From JADJLQ01 sp038251405 (GTDB lineage: Bacteria > Bacteroidota > Bacteroidia > Chitinophagales > Saprospiraceae), in contig JBBSBH010000018.1 in NCBI GenBank assembly GCA_038251405.1, positions 29,627-93,626 on the forward strand: a stretch of 64,000 nucleotides of DNA. The letters run 5' to 3'. Below, piece by piece: positions 18,416 to 26,816 of the stretch. How positions within the stretch are numbered: position 1 is the stretch's first letter; the number at the start of each line of letters is the position of its first letter. The notes beneath the pieces are model-generated. The model was given only the letters and a program-made list of their open reading frames with translations. It was not told where the DNA came from and made no database searches. Both the position numbers and the translations under genes were made by a program.

Positions 18416-21400
18416 ATGCAATTGAACTCCATAGAGATTAAAGGTTTTAAAAGTTTTGCTGATAATACCATTATTCATTTCAATGAAAAAGTAACAGGTG
18501 TAGTTGGACCAAATGGTTCTGGAAAATCGAATGTGGTAGATGCCATTCGCTGGGTGCTAGGAGAGCAAAAACCAACAGAACTCAGGTTGGAGCGTATGTC
18601 CGATGTGATTTTTAACGGATCCAAGAAACGCAAACCAGGGGGTGCGGCTGTTGTATCCTTGTCTTTCGACAATACCAAAAATCTATTAGGTACTGAATAT
18701 CAGCAGGTTACTATTACCCGACTGTTGTATCGAAGTGGTGAAAGTGAATATCAGATAAATGGGACAGCTTGTAGGTTGAGGGACATACATTCCCTGTTTA
18801 TGGATACCGGTATTGGATCTAATTCTTATGCCATTATCGCTCTGGGGATGGTAGACGAAATATTGCAAGACAAAGATCATAGCCGCAGAAAAATGTTTGA
18901 GCAAGCCGCTGGGGTCACGAAATACAAGCAGCGCAAGCACGAGACCATGCTCAAATTAAAAGCCACTGAAGAAGATCTATCCAGAGTAGATGATATTTTG
19001 TTTGAAATAGAAGCCAACCTGAAAGCACTGGAAAAACAAGCAAGTCGTGCTGAAAAATATAATGAATTAAAAGCCCAATACAAAAAATTATCATTAGAAC
19101 TTACTTATCTGGAAACACAAGAAATTTTTACAAAAAAGGCAACTATTGAGAAAAGCCTTGAAATAGAGTTAACAAAACTAAGAGAGGCAGAAACTAAGCA
19201 AACCACTGCTGAAGCAGATCTGGAATATAGCAAAAAAGCGATTTTAGATGAAGAACACTCCCTTAGTAGTTTTCAAAAGGAATTAAATGCACTTATCCAT
19301 CAATTGCAGGAACACGAAAACAGTAAACGTATAAACAAACAGAAGATTGAATTTCTCCACCATAACAAGGAAAAACACAGTATTCAAAGGCGAGATTGGG
19401 TAAATCGCTTGACTTCTCTCGACCAGGATATTTTGAATAAAAATGAAGTGCTGGAACAACTAAAAATTTCCGCCGGGATTCTTCAGAATGAGTTGACCAA
19501 GATGGAAACGGATAGATCTCAAATTGAAAATCAGCATGGACAAGTTAAATCATCTGTTGAAGTACTTCAAAAAGAGCAACAGGATATTGAAAAAGATTTG
19601 TTTGAAAAAGAAAAACTTCAGGCAATCAATCAAAATAAAATTGAACACTTAATACAATCACTGAAAAGAATAGTAGAAGAAAGTCAATCTCGCGAAATAC
19701 AACTAGATTCTATTAGTACAGAATTAGACTCTATTCGGCAAATATTGAATGTATTGGATGAGCAACTTAAAAACGAAGAAGCGAAAGAATCCATTAGACT
19801 TGAATCGCTATCGGAAATAAATAAAAAGGCAGAAGTACTTAGAAATCAGAAAGCTAACCTTGAAAGAAAACTCGATGCAAAACAAAATGAGCACCAATTG
19901 CTAAAGAGCATGGTAGAAAGCCTGGAGGGCTACCCGGATTCCATAAGATTTTTACATAAAAACTGGAAAGAAGATCTGCCTATTTTAGCAGATCAAATTT
20001 ATGCTCCGGAAGAATATCGGGCTACCATAGAGCAATATTTAGAACCGTTTTTGAGTCACTATATCGTTCAAAGTTATGATGAAGCTGTTTTTGCAATCCA
20101 AATGTTGTCAGATGCTCAAAAAGGCAAGGCTAATTTTTTTATACTTGACGCTATTACCCCGCCTGATGAGTCTGCCAATCAGTCAGTAGAAGGTTTAGTT
20201 CCTGCCCTGGACATACTGCGATTTGATGCGGTATATGCTAATTTATTCAAGCGATTATTCAAGCAGGTCTATATTGATTTGAACGGCTTGGATAAAAACC
20301 GATTTGATGAATATGACGATAGCAATATCACGGTGCTTTCAGCTAACGGTGGAATGGTAAAGAAGCAATTTACTTTATCAGGTGGTAGTGTTGGCCTCTT
20401 CGAAGGAAAAAAGCTTGGTAGACGAAAAAATCTGGAAATATTAGAGGAGGATATTGCAAGTCTGGAATCAGAACTCGGTGTAAAATTGAATGATCTGGCT
20501 GAACTGGATACTGAAATTAAATCTTTGGATCACCATGAGCATACCCAATCGATCGAATCGTTAAGAAATCAATTAGAGCAAAAACGAAAGGATGAAGTAC
20601 AGTTAAGCACCCGGTTTGAAAATTTGAATGAACTAAAATCGAAATCCAGTATATCTGCTGAAGAATTTGATTCAGCAATTCAAGAACTCCGATTGCAAAG
20701 CGATAGTCTAGGTTCGCAAATTCAGGAGAGAAGATCAGATTTAGAAAATTTATTATCGCGGATCAATAATCTTGATTCTGATTACCAGGTAGTTGCTAAA
20801 TCCTTATCATTAGCAAATGAATCATTTAATCAAAAACAGATAGAAGCCATTCGCCATCAGAGTAAAATTGAAAACATTATTCAGGATATAGACTTTCAGT
20901 CAGGTAGAAGATCTGAAGCCGAGATGCAAATAGAAAAGATGGTAGATGTACTCCATGAAGAAGAAATTCAAAAAGAACAAATAGTAGCCGAATTAGAGCA
21001 ATCTCAATCTATGCTGGTGGATATGTATGAGCAAAAAAAGGTAAAAGAATCAGGTCTCAACAATTTTGAGCAAGAATATTTCCGTAAGCGAAATGCTATT
21101 CATCAACAAGAACAAATAATCCGCGATTTACAACGCGATGCAATGAGCCTCCAGACCCTGATCAATGGATATAAAGATCAAATGCGTGATTTTGAATATA
21201 GGCTGGCAACCTTAAAAGAAAGATTGAGAATAGAATTTAATATTGAAGAGCTTCCTACTCAAGAGGTTTCTGATGATGAAATTGACTCAGAAGGCATTGA
21301 TATTGAACCAGGAATTGAAAGTCCTATATCGAAATTTGACACGTTAAAGGAAAAAGTAAGAAGGATAAAAGAACGCATCGAAAACTACGGTGAAATAAAT

Positions 21401-22018
21401 CCGATGGCAGTGGAAGCTTATCGGGAAATGAAAGAGCGCTACGATAATATCAATACACAAAGAATGGATATCATCAATGCCAAGGAATCACTATTAAATA
21501 CAATAAAAGAAATTGATGAGAGTGCTACTGCTAAGTTTTTAGATGCATTCACCAATGTGCGGGAACACTTTATCAGAGTATTCAGGAGTTTATTTACTGA
21601 AGAAGATAGTTGTGATCTTATCTTGTTAAATCCTGACCAACCACTGGAGTCAGATATCGATATTATTGCAAAACCTAAAGGAAAATTACCTAAGTCATTG
21701 AGCCAACTTTCTGGAGGCGAGAAAACGTTAACCGCAACTGCATTACTGTTTGCACTCTATCTCTTGAAACCTGCTCCATTCTGTATTTTTGATGAAGTAG
21801 ATGCACCTTTGGATGATAGCAATATTGAAAAATTCAATCATATTATTCGCGATTTTGCCGACGAATCGCAGTTTATTATCGTAACGCACAACAAGCAAAC
21901 GATGGCAGCTGTAGATGTCATCTACGGTGTATTTATGGAGGAGCAGGGAGTAAGCAAAGTAAGTGCAGTGGATTTTAGGGAATTCGAGCATATGTCGATG
22001 CTTGAAACGGTAAATTGA
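18416..22018 (+). CDS. smc: Chromosome segregation protein SMC
   Basis: 1200 residues, full length. N-terminal ATPase half with Walker A GPNGSGKSNVVDAIRW (G31-S38) and a Q-loop region; coiled coil about 170-500; hinge about 515-670 (LPILADQIYAPEEYRATIEQYLEPFLSHYIV ... GGMVKKQFTLSGGSVG); returning coiled coil to about 990; C-terminal half with ABC signature LSGGEKTLTATALLFAL and Walker B PFCIFDEVDAPLDD. Homodimers with ScpA/ScpB compact and align the chromosome. No scpA/scpB gene is visible nearby. An acidic insert (EVSDDEIDSEGIDIEPGIES) before the C-terminal head is a local feature. Confidence 0.98.
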   Translation: MQLNSIEIKGFKSFADNTIIHFNEKVTGVVGPNGSGKSNVVDAIRWVLGEQKPTELRLERMSDVIFNGSKKRKPGGAAVVSLSFDNTKNLLGTEYQQVTITRLLYRSGESEYQINGTACRLRDIHSLFMDTGIGSNSYAIIALGMVDEILQDKDHSRRKMFEQAAGVTKYKQRKHETMLKLKATEEDLSRVDDILFEIEANLKALEKQASRAEKYNELKAQYKKLSLELTYLETQEIFTKKATIEKSLEIELTKLREAETKQTTAEADLEYSKKAILDEEHSLSSFQKELNALIHQLQEHENSKRINKQKIEFLHHNKEKHSIQRRDWVNRLTSLDQDILNKNEVLEQLKISAGILQNELTKMETDRSQIENQHGQVKSSVEVLQKEQQDIEKDLFEKEKLQAINQNKIEHLIQSLKRIVEESQSREIQLDSISTELDSIRQILNVLDEQLKNEEAKESIRLESLSEINKKAEVLRNQKANLERKLDAKQNEHQLLKSMVESLEGYPDSIRFLHKNWKEDLPILADQIYAPEEYRATIEQYLEPFLSHYIVQSYDEAVFAIQMLSDAQKGKANFFILDAITPPDESANQSVEGLVPALDILRFDAVYANLFKRLFKQVYIDLNGLDKNRFDEYDDSNITVLSANGGMVKKQFTLSGGSVGLFEGKKLGRRKNLEILEEDIASLESELGVKLNDLAELDTEIKSLDHHEHTQSIESLRNQLEQKRKDEVQLSTRFENLNELKSKSSISAEEFDSAIQELRLQSDSLGSQIQERRSDLENLLSRINNLDSDYQVVAKSLSLANESFNQKQIEAIRHQSKIENIIQDIDFQSGRRSEAEMQIEKMVDVLHEEEIQKEQIVAELEQSQSMLVDMYEQKKVKESGLNNFEQEYFRKRNAIHQQEQIIRDLQRDAMSLQTLINGYKDQMRDFEYRLATLKERLRIEFNIEELPTQEVSDDEIDSEGIDIEPGIESPISKFDTLKEKVRRIKERIENYGEINPMAVEAYREMKERYDNINTQRMDIINAKESLLNTIKEIDESATAKFLDAFTNVREHFIRVFRSLFTEEDSCDLILLNPDQPLESDIDIIAKPKGKLPKSLSQLSGGEKTLTATALLFALYLLKPAPFCIFDEVDAPLDDSNIEKFNHIIRDFADESQFIIVTHNKQTMAAVDVIYGVFMEEQGVSKVSAVDFREFEHMSMLETVN

Positions 22019-22474
22019 GCGTAATACTCATATTCAAAACAAGGGTTGTTGAATGATAAATAAACCTAGTTCAAATGGTCTTTTTATTTTATATTTCATT
22101 GATTATCAGGCACCAAGGATCAGTCCAATCATATCTGCATCATTTAAATCGATTCTATGGAGGCCTGATGGCCTCTTCCATTCAATTTGCTTAAAACAAA
22201 ATAACTCATCCCAAATTACGCGTTAGCATAATTTGCCGCTAGGGCTGATGAACAAATTGAATTGAAAATCAATTTGTTATCAGGGTTGATCCTGACATTG
22301 ATTTTGAATTTTCTTAATTTCATAAAATCAATCTAAACAATTCAAAATCAATCGTCAATTGAGCTTAGAAAAATCTAAAGCTCAATTTGGGATCATTTTT
22401 AATCTAAATCTGTTTATTTAGGGATGTCCTTTAAGTAAAATTGATATTTTTACAATTGAAAAAAATTGAAACTA
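22019..22474 (+). repeat. Intergenic region with nested inverted repeats
   Basis: 455 bases without a gene. Contains a GC-rich hairpin GAGGCC-TGAT-GGCCTC (22160-22175), a short hairpin TCAGG/CCTGA (22280-22295), a 13-bp inverted repeat TTGATTTTGAATT / AATTCAAAATCAA (22298-22310 and 22339-22351), and arms around 22356-22388 built on TTGAGC and GCTCAA. Variants of the unit TTGATTTT or its complement occur several times. The first hairpin may end smc transcription; the rest is unexplained. Confidence 0.55.
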
Positions 22475-22957
22475 ATGAAAGATGTATTCCAAAATTTAAA
22501 TGTTACGGAGTTGCAGGCATTGAAAGATGCTTTAGCTCTGGTAACGATATTAATAGGAAAGGCTGATAATGAATTTGATGAAAAAGAATTAGAGTTAGCA
22601 AAGAAAATAACTCATATTCGAACCTACAATTCTCCAGAATATCTGCATGATTTTTACTTATCAGTTGAAGCAGAGTTTAACAGTACATTAGATAATTTAC
22701 TAAATGAACTTCCCCAGGATGCGGCTCTTCGAAATAATGAAATTTCGACTCGTTTATCTAGTTTAAACGATATCTTGAAAAAGCTCGACCCTAAGGCAGG
22801 AGCGCAATTGTATAGAGGATATACAAGATTAGCACAGGAAGTAGCTAAAGCCTCTGGCGGTTTTCTTGGCTTTTTATCTGTAAATAGTGAAGAGGCAAAA
22901 TGGATCAAACTACCGATGTTGACTCCTATTATTGCCGATGATGATGAAGAAGAATAA
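22475..22957 (+). CDS. Small acidic helical protein, TerB-like N-terminus
   Basis: 160 residues starting at the ATG at 22475; an in-frame TTG at 22466 is less likely. The region LKDALALVTILIGKADNEFDEKELELAKKI resembles the first helices of the TerB/DUF533 fold, where acidic residues bind metal, but the rest does not clearly match, so this is weak. The C-terminus ends in an acidic run (DDDEEE). No signal peptide or membrane segment. Its upstream region has a weak -7-like box (TATTTTTA, 22445-22452). Function unknown. Confidence 0.6.
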   Translation: MKDVFQNLNVTELQALKDALALVTILIGKADNEFDEKELELAKKITHIRTYNSPEYLHDFYLSVEAEFNSTLDNLLNELPQDAALRNNEISTRLSSLNDILKKLDPKAGAQLYRGYTRLAQEVAKASGGFLGFLSVNSEEAKWIKLPMLTPIIADDDEEE

Positions 22958-22980
22958 AAGAATGTTTTAGTTGCTTCCTC

Positions 22981-23535
22981 CTAAGCAAGAATACTTTTTC
23001 TCTGGACCACAGCAGTATATATACCGAAAATCATTCCACTAAAAATCAAATCTCCCGCCAGGGTATTCCAGAAAAAAGGAATAGCAAATATATAACATCC
23101 AAAAAGCCCTGATATATTTTGAGGCCAGATGGGGTTGTGATACCACACCCCAAAATTGGTCAATAAAAAGAAAATCAACGAAGCACTTACTCCTGATATA
23201 AATATTGACTTAAAGCCAATTTTTGTAATAATCTTACGACCTAATAAGGTAATCAAAAAGAAAGAAATATACACCCAGATATTCCCCATCCATACCCAAC
23301 CGGTATAAGCCTCTGGAAACATATTTTTGTACATACCATTATTCAAAAACAGGTCAGATATCCATAGCGCCATCAGGGGTAAAAAATAAGCAATCCATTT
23401 GGGCTGGAGTAAAGCCCCGGCAAATAATGCGGTAGCTCCCAGTGCAGTAAAATTGGGGATGTGTGGAATTAATCTACTTAATATTCCTCCCAATAAAAGA
23501 CCAAGGACGAGATTGAAATATGGTATTTTTTTCAC
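22981..23535 (-). CDS. DUF6580 family putative membrane transport protein
   Basis: 184 residues, five or six membrane helices. The motif SRLIPHIPNFTALGATALFAGA and the following LPLMALWISDLFLNN, plus GVWYHNPIWPQNISGLFGCYIFAIPFF, are the signature of DUF6580 proteins, which resemble ECF-type substrate-binding membrane subunits. The substrate is unknown. The start is a GTG at 23535. It lies 63 bases downstream of the DUF4293 gene on the same strand and converges with the small acidic protein gene. Confidence 0.85.
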   Translation of the reverse strand: MKKIPYFNLVLGLLLGGILSRLIPHIPNFTALGATALFAGALLQPKWIAYFLPLMALWISDLFLNNGMYKNMFPEAYTGWVWMGNIWVYISFFLITLLGRKIITKIGFKSIFISGVSASLIFFLLTNFGVWYHNPIWPQNISGLFGCYIFAIPFFWNTLAGDLIFSGMIFGIYTAVVQRKSILA

Positions 23536-23598
23536 TAGTATTATTTTTTGAACTTTCTAAATGCAAAATTACTTAAAAAAGAAAGAGTTATAGATAAG

Positions 23599-24045
23599 TT
23601 ATCTGAGTCGATCCATTGATTTTACTATTTTATCATCTTTATTTATACCTCTATAGGCCAGTATCAACGCTGCGAATGCAATAATGGGCATGAATGCTCC
23701 CAGACCAGGAAATATTTGTGCCTGAGACTTTCTCATTATCTCATCAGCAGGAGCCATAAAAGCATAAGCTCCAAAAAGGTTTCCCAGAAGCAAGGTAATG
23801 ATTGAAATTATTACAATTTGTTTTTGTAAACCTCTATTTTTAAAAAGGAAGATGGCAATAATGCAAGCCACCATCGTAATCCCCAATAATACTATGGCGA
23901 TTTGATTTTCACTTGTAAAAGCCTGGCCATCCTGAAATATCCCCATGACTGCCATTTGACTAGATTTCAAAATGGGGGTAAAAAATTGGGTGATGAAAGC
24001 TCCGGTGGCGATCAATAAAAAGACAGTTTGAATGCGTTGAATCAT
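23599..24045 (-). CDS. DUF4293 membrane protein
   Basis: 148 residues with four membrane helices. The N-terminus MIQRIQTVFLLIATGAF and the C-terminal RGINKDDKIVKSMDRLR match the DUF4293 family, which is restricted to Bacteroidota. The function of the family is not known. Its promoter (24059-24088) is the clearest in this part of the window. Confidence 0.9.
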   Translation of the reverse strand: MIQRIQTVFLLIATGAFITQFFTPILKSSQMAVMGIFQDGQAFTSENQIAIVLLGITMVACIIAIFLFKNRGLQKQIVIISIITLLLGNLFGAYAFMAPADEIMRKSQAQIFPGLGAFMPIIAFAALILAYRGINKDDKIVKSMDRLR

Positions 24046-24058
24046 AATTTTGGAAATG

Positions 24059-24088
24059 CAAAGTTAATTCCAATTTTCAATCATCCAA
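24059..24088 (-). promoter_or_regulatory. Promoter of the DUF4293 gene
   Basis: On the minus strand TTG (24088-24086), a 19-base spacer and TAACTTTG (24066-24059) match the Bacteroidota consensus exactly. The box ends 13 bases before the ATG. Confidence 0.7.
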
Positions 24089-24188
24089 TTTACTGGCTTA
24101 AGACTCTTCCGTTTGTTTTGTATCCGAAAATGGCAAAGGGGATGGTTAAAGCCTTTAACATATCCTATTTCGGCTCGTCGTAACGAAT

Positions 24189-24196
24189 TAACTTTG
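24189..24196 (+). promoter_or_regulatory. Putative -7 box of the OstA-like gene (TAACTTTG)
   Basis: A perfect TAnnTTTG, 11 bases before the ATG at 24208. The -33 element is degenerate (TTTC). Confidence 0.5.
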
Positions 24197-24207
24197 CAGA
24201 TCGTTCT

Positions 24208-26028
24208 ATGGGGCAGATGTGGCTAAGATATTCATTTACAATGCTTTTACTTGGCATTATTCATATTGCTTTTGGGCAATCTGATGCGCCAAAGCCGGCT
24301 GGCAAAGAGATTAAAATCATACATTCAGATTTTACTTATTTAGAGTCATCCCCTGGGGTAGAATTAAAAATATTGCAAGGCGATGTACAATTATATCACG
24401 ATACCACATTTTTGTATTGCGATTCAGCCAGATTAGTTGGATTGATGGTGATGGCTTATGGTAATGTGGTGATCCGAAATAATGACACCGTACAAATATT
24501 TTCCGATTCTCTCCGGTATGATGGATCCAAAAGAACAGCTGATCTTTATGGAGAGGTGATATTGGTAAATGGACTGCAATCTTTGTATACTAAACGATTG
24601 CATTATGATCTGAATTCATCAGTGGCATCCTACTATACTCCCGCTACACTCAAGACTTCCACTACGACATTAAAAAGCAAACGTGGCTATTACCATTCTA
24701 AAGAAAGCATGGCTTATTTTGCAGGTAATGTACAAATGACGGATCCGGAAATTCAACTAAGATCTGATTCCCTGGTTTTTAATACAGCAACCCATACTGC
24801 TTATTTTGTCCAACCTACACTAATGGAAAAAGCAGATCGTCAGATTTATTGTGAAGGTGGCTTCTATGATATTGATGATAAATTAGCCGAGTTTACAGGC
24901 AATCCACAATTTTCTGATAAAGACAAAAAGACCTCAGCAGATCTCATGAAGTATAATGGTAATACCAATGAAATCAAACTGTATAATCATGTAAAATATA
25001 CAAGTAATGACAATCGGTTACAAGGTGATACTTTGATATATAATGAGCAAACTAAAATAATGACTTTACTCGGCGTGGGATTTGTAACCACCAAAGATGG
25101 CACCGTAAATTCTACCCAAAAACTGGTGTATGATGAAAACACGGGAGTCTTTGTTACTACCGGCAGATCTAATCTTACAGATAGTACCAATCAATTGGAA
25201 GCCAATGAAATCAGAAGAGATTCAGCCACAGGAAACCTGCTGGCGACAGGCTTAGTAATTTGGATAGACACCACTAATAAAGCATCTATCATTTGCGATT
25301 CTATGCGATTTAATAAAAATGAAAATCGGGTTATCGCAGTTGGAAAAGATAGCCGGCAACCACTTTTTAAATCATTTTCAAATAGTGAGGATACACTCTA
25401 TCTTAGAGCGGATATATTAAATGTATTTGAATCCGATTCTATTTCAAAGACCAAAAATATACTGGCCTACCATCATGTACAGGTGTATAGATCAGACATT
25501 CAAGCCATATGTGATTCTCTTACCTATAATAATCAAGACTCCTTATTTAATTTATTTATCAATCCTATCATCTGGTCAGATACTTCACAGTTTTTTGCCG
25601 ATACGATCAGGATTAAGCAAAAGGGCAATCACGTAGATAAAATATATTTATTACAAAATGCCATGATTGTTAATTCGGAAGATTTAAAATATTTCAATCA
25701 GATTAAAGGCAGGAATATCACTGCGAATTTTGATTCTACCAATCTTTCATTAGTAAATGTGATGGGTAATGCAGAAGCTGTTTATTATATTAAAGACGAT
25801 GCCAGGGCCTATATTGGTGTAAATAAAATAATTTGCAGCAGTATCGATATCAAGTTTGGGAATAATGAAATTAACAGGATATATTTTTTTACAAAACCAG
25901 ATGGTACCATGCATCCTATGTTGCAGGTAGATCATGAAAAATTGAAACTTAGGGGATTCCGATGGGACTATATAGACAAACCTGACCGCAATAAAATATT
26001 GGGTATAGAGCCTTTCATTTTGAATTGA
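24208..26028 (+). CDS. OstA-like LPS-transport-related protein
   Basis: 606 residues with a signal peptide (residues 1-23, ending AFGQS). The body is a long chain of OstA-like beta-jellyroll repeats with the recurring pattern of DSARLVG, DSLRYDG, LIYNEQT, SDSLVFN and SMRFNKN, each placed on a strand after a short turn; this is the hydrophobic groove fold shared by LptA, LptC and the N-terminus of LptD. It probably forms part of a periplasmic bridge for lipopolysaccharide, which fits the presence of kdsA in the same chromosome region. No beta-barrel follows, so it is not LptD itself. Confidence 0.85.
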   Translation: MGQMWLRYSFTMLLLGIIHIAFGQSDAPKPAGKEIKIIHSDFTYLESSPGVELKILQGDVQLYHDTTFLYCDSARLVGLMVMAYGNVVIRNNDTVQIFSDSLRYDGSKRTADLYGEVILVNGLQSLYTKRLHYDLNSSVASYYTPATLKTSTTTLKSKRGYYHSKESMAYFAGNVQMTDPEIQLRSDSLVFNTATHTAYFVQPTLMEKADRQIYCEGGFYDIDDKLAEFTGNPQFSDKDKKTSADLMKYNGNTNEIKLYNHVKYTSNDNRLQGDTLIYNEQTKIMTLLGVGFVTTKDGTVNSTQKLVYDENTGVFVTTGRSNLTDSTNQLEANEIRRDSATGNLLATGLVIWIDTTNKASIICDSMRFNKNENRVIAVGKDSRQPLFKSFSNSEDTLYLRADILNVFESDSISKTKNILAYHHVQVYRSDIQAICDSLTYNNQDSLFNLFINPIIWSDTSQFFADTIRIKQKGNHVDKIYLLQNAMIVNSEDLKYFNQIKGRNITANFDSTNLSLVNVMGNAEAVYYIKDDARAYIGVNKIICSSIDIKFGNNEINRIYFFTKPDGTMHPMLQVDHEKLKLRGFRWDYIDKPDRNKILGIEPFILN

Positions 26029-26035
26029 AACTAAT

Positions 26036-26764
26036 ATGAAGTTGTTATTACTATTCGTTATTATTTTTATAGCAATCAATGCATTTCCTCAAAATAACCT
26101 GGCGATCGAAGCAAATCAGGAATATACAGCTGGTCATTTTGAAAATGCAATATCCAAATACCAGGACTTATTGCATTTCTCAGGCCCATCAGCTGATATT
26201 TACTATAATTTGGGATTGGCTTATCTAAAGTTGGATAAAGTATTTGAAGCCAGGTTAAATTTTGAAAGAGCCTTACTATTGAATCCATCCTCAGGTTTGG
26301 TTAAGCGGGGAATTAAACAATCTACAGCTCATATTGAACCCAAAATAGAATCCTTACCCCCTTTTATATTATACAAATGGTTTTCTTCTATTCGCGACTT
26401 ACTTCCGGGTAATTCCTGGGGTTGGCTTTTCCTGTTTAGTGCCCTGACCTTGGGATTATTCGGTATCTTGAATCAATTGAATACCATCAACACCAAGTCG
26501 ATATTTATGTATTTGCTTTATGGCCTTTTTTTTCTCACCGGAATTTTTTATTTTTCAAGAATAACCTTCGAGGCTAAACCCAACTGCATCAATTCTCAAA
26601 ATGTAAATCTAAGAATCGCACCAGATGAAAATAGCCAGATACTATTGCCTTTAGGTATAGGCACCAAAATGGAAATTATTGATAGTTTGCAGACCTGGTA
26701 CAAGGTAACCCTGGAAAATAACGATGATGGCTGGCTGTCTAAAAATGTTCTTTCCAGAATTTAA
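26036..26764 (+). CDS. BatE-like TPR and SH3 membrane protein
   Basis: 242 residues. Signal-like N-terminus (KLLLLFVIIFIAINAF), two TPR units (about 20-90, ANQEYTAGHFENAISKYQDLL and YYNLGLAYLKLDKVFEARLNFERALLLNP), two membrane helices (about 124-143 and 158-177) and a C-terminal bacterial SH3 domain (about 187-242, NLRIAPDENSQILLPLGIGTKMEI ... DDGWLSKNVL). This order is typical of BatE proteins of Bacteroidota, which in other species belong to the Bat aerotolerance set. No batA-D genes are next to it here, so the role is open. Confidence 0.8.
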   Translation: MKLLLLFVIIFIAINAFPQNNLAIEANQEYTAGHFENAISKYQDLLHFSGPSADIYYNLGLAYLKLDKVFEARLNFERALLLNPSSGLVKRGIKQSTAHIEPKIESLPPFILYKWFSSIRDLLPGNSWGWLFLFSALTLGLFGILNQLNTINTKSIFMYLLYGLFFLTGIFYFSRITFEAKPNCINSQNVNLRIAPDENSQILLPLGIGTKMEIIDSLQTWYKVTLENNDDGWLSKNVLSRI

Positions 26765-26799
26765 TGTCATACTTGTATTAATTGCTATTTCGATTCTTT

Positions 26800-26807
26800 T
26801 AGCTTTG
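26800..26807 (+). promoter_or_regulatory. Putative -7 box of the VCBS gene (TAGCTTTG)
   Basis: A perfect TAnnTTTG nine bases before the ATG at 26817; no well-spaced -33 TTG. It supports the short start of the VCBS protein rather than the start at 26724 that overlaps the BatE-like gene. Confidence 0.45.
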
Positions 26808-26816
26808 CAGCAGATT

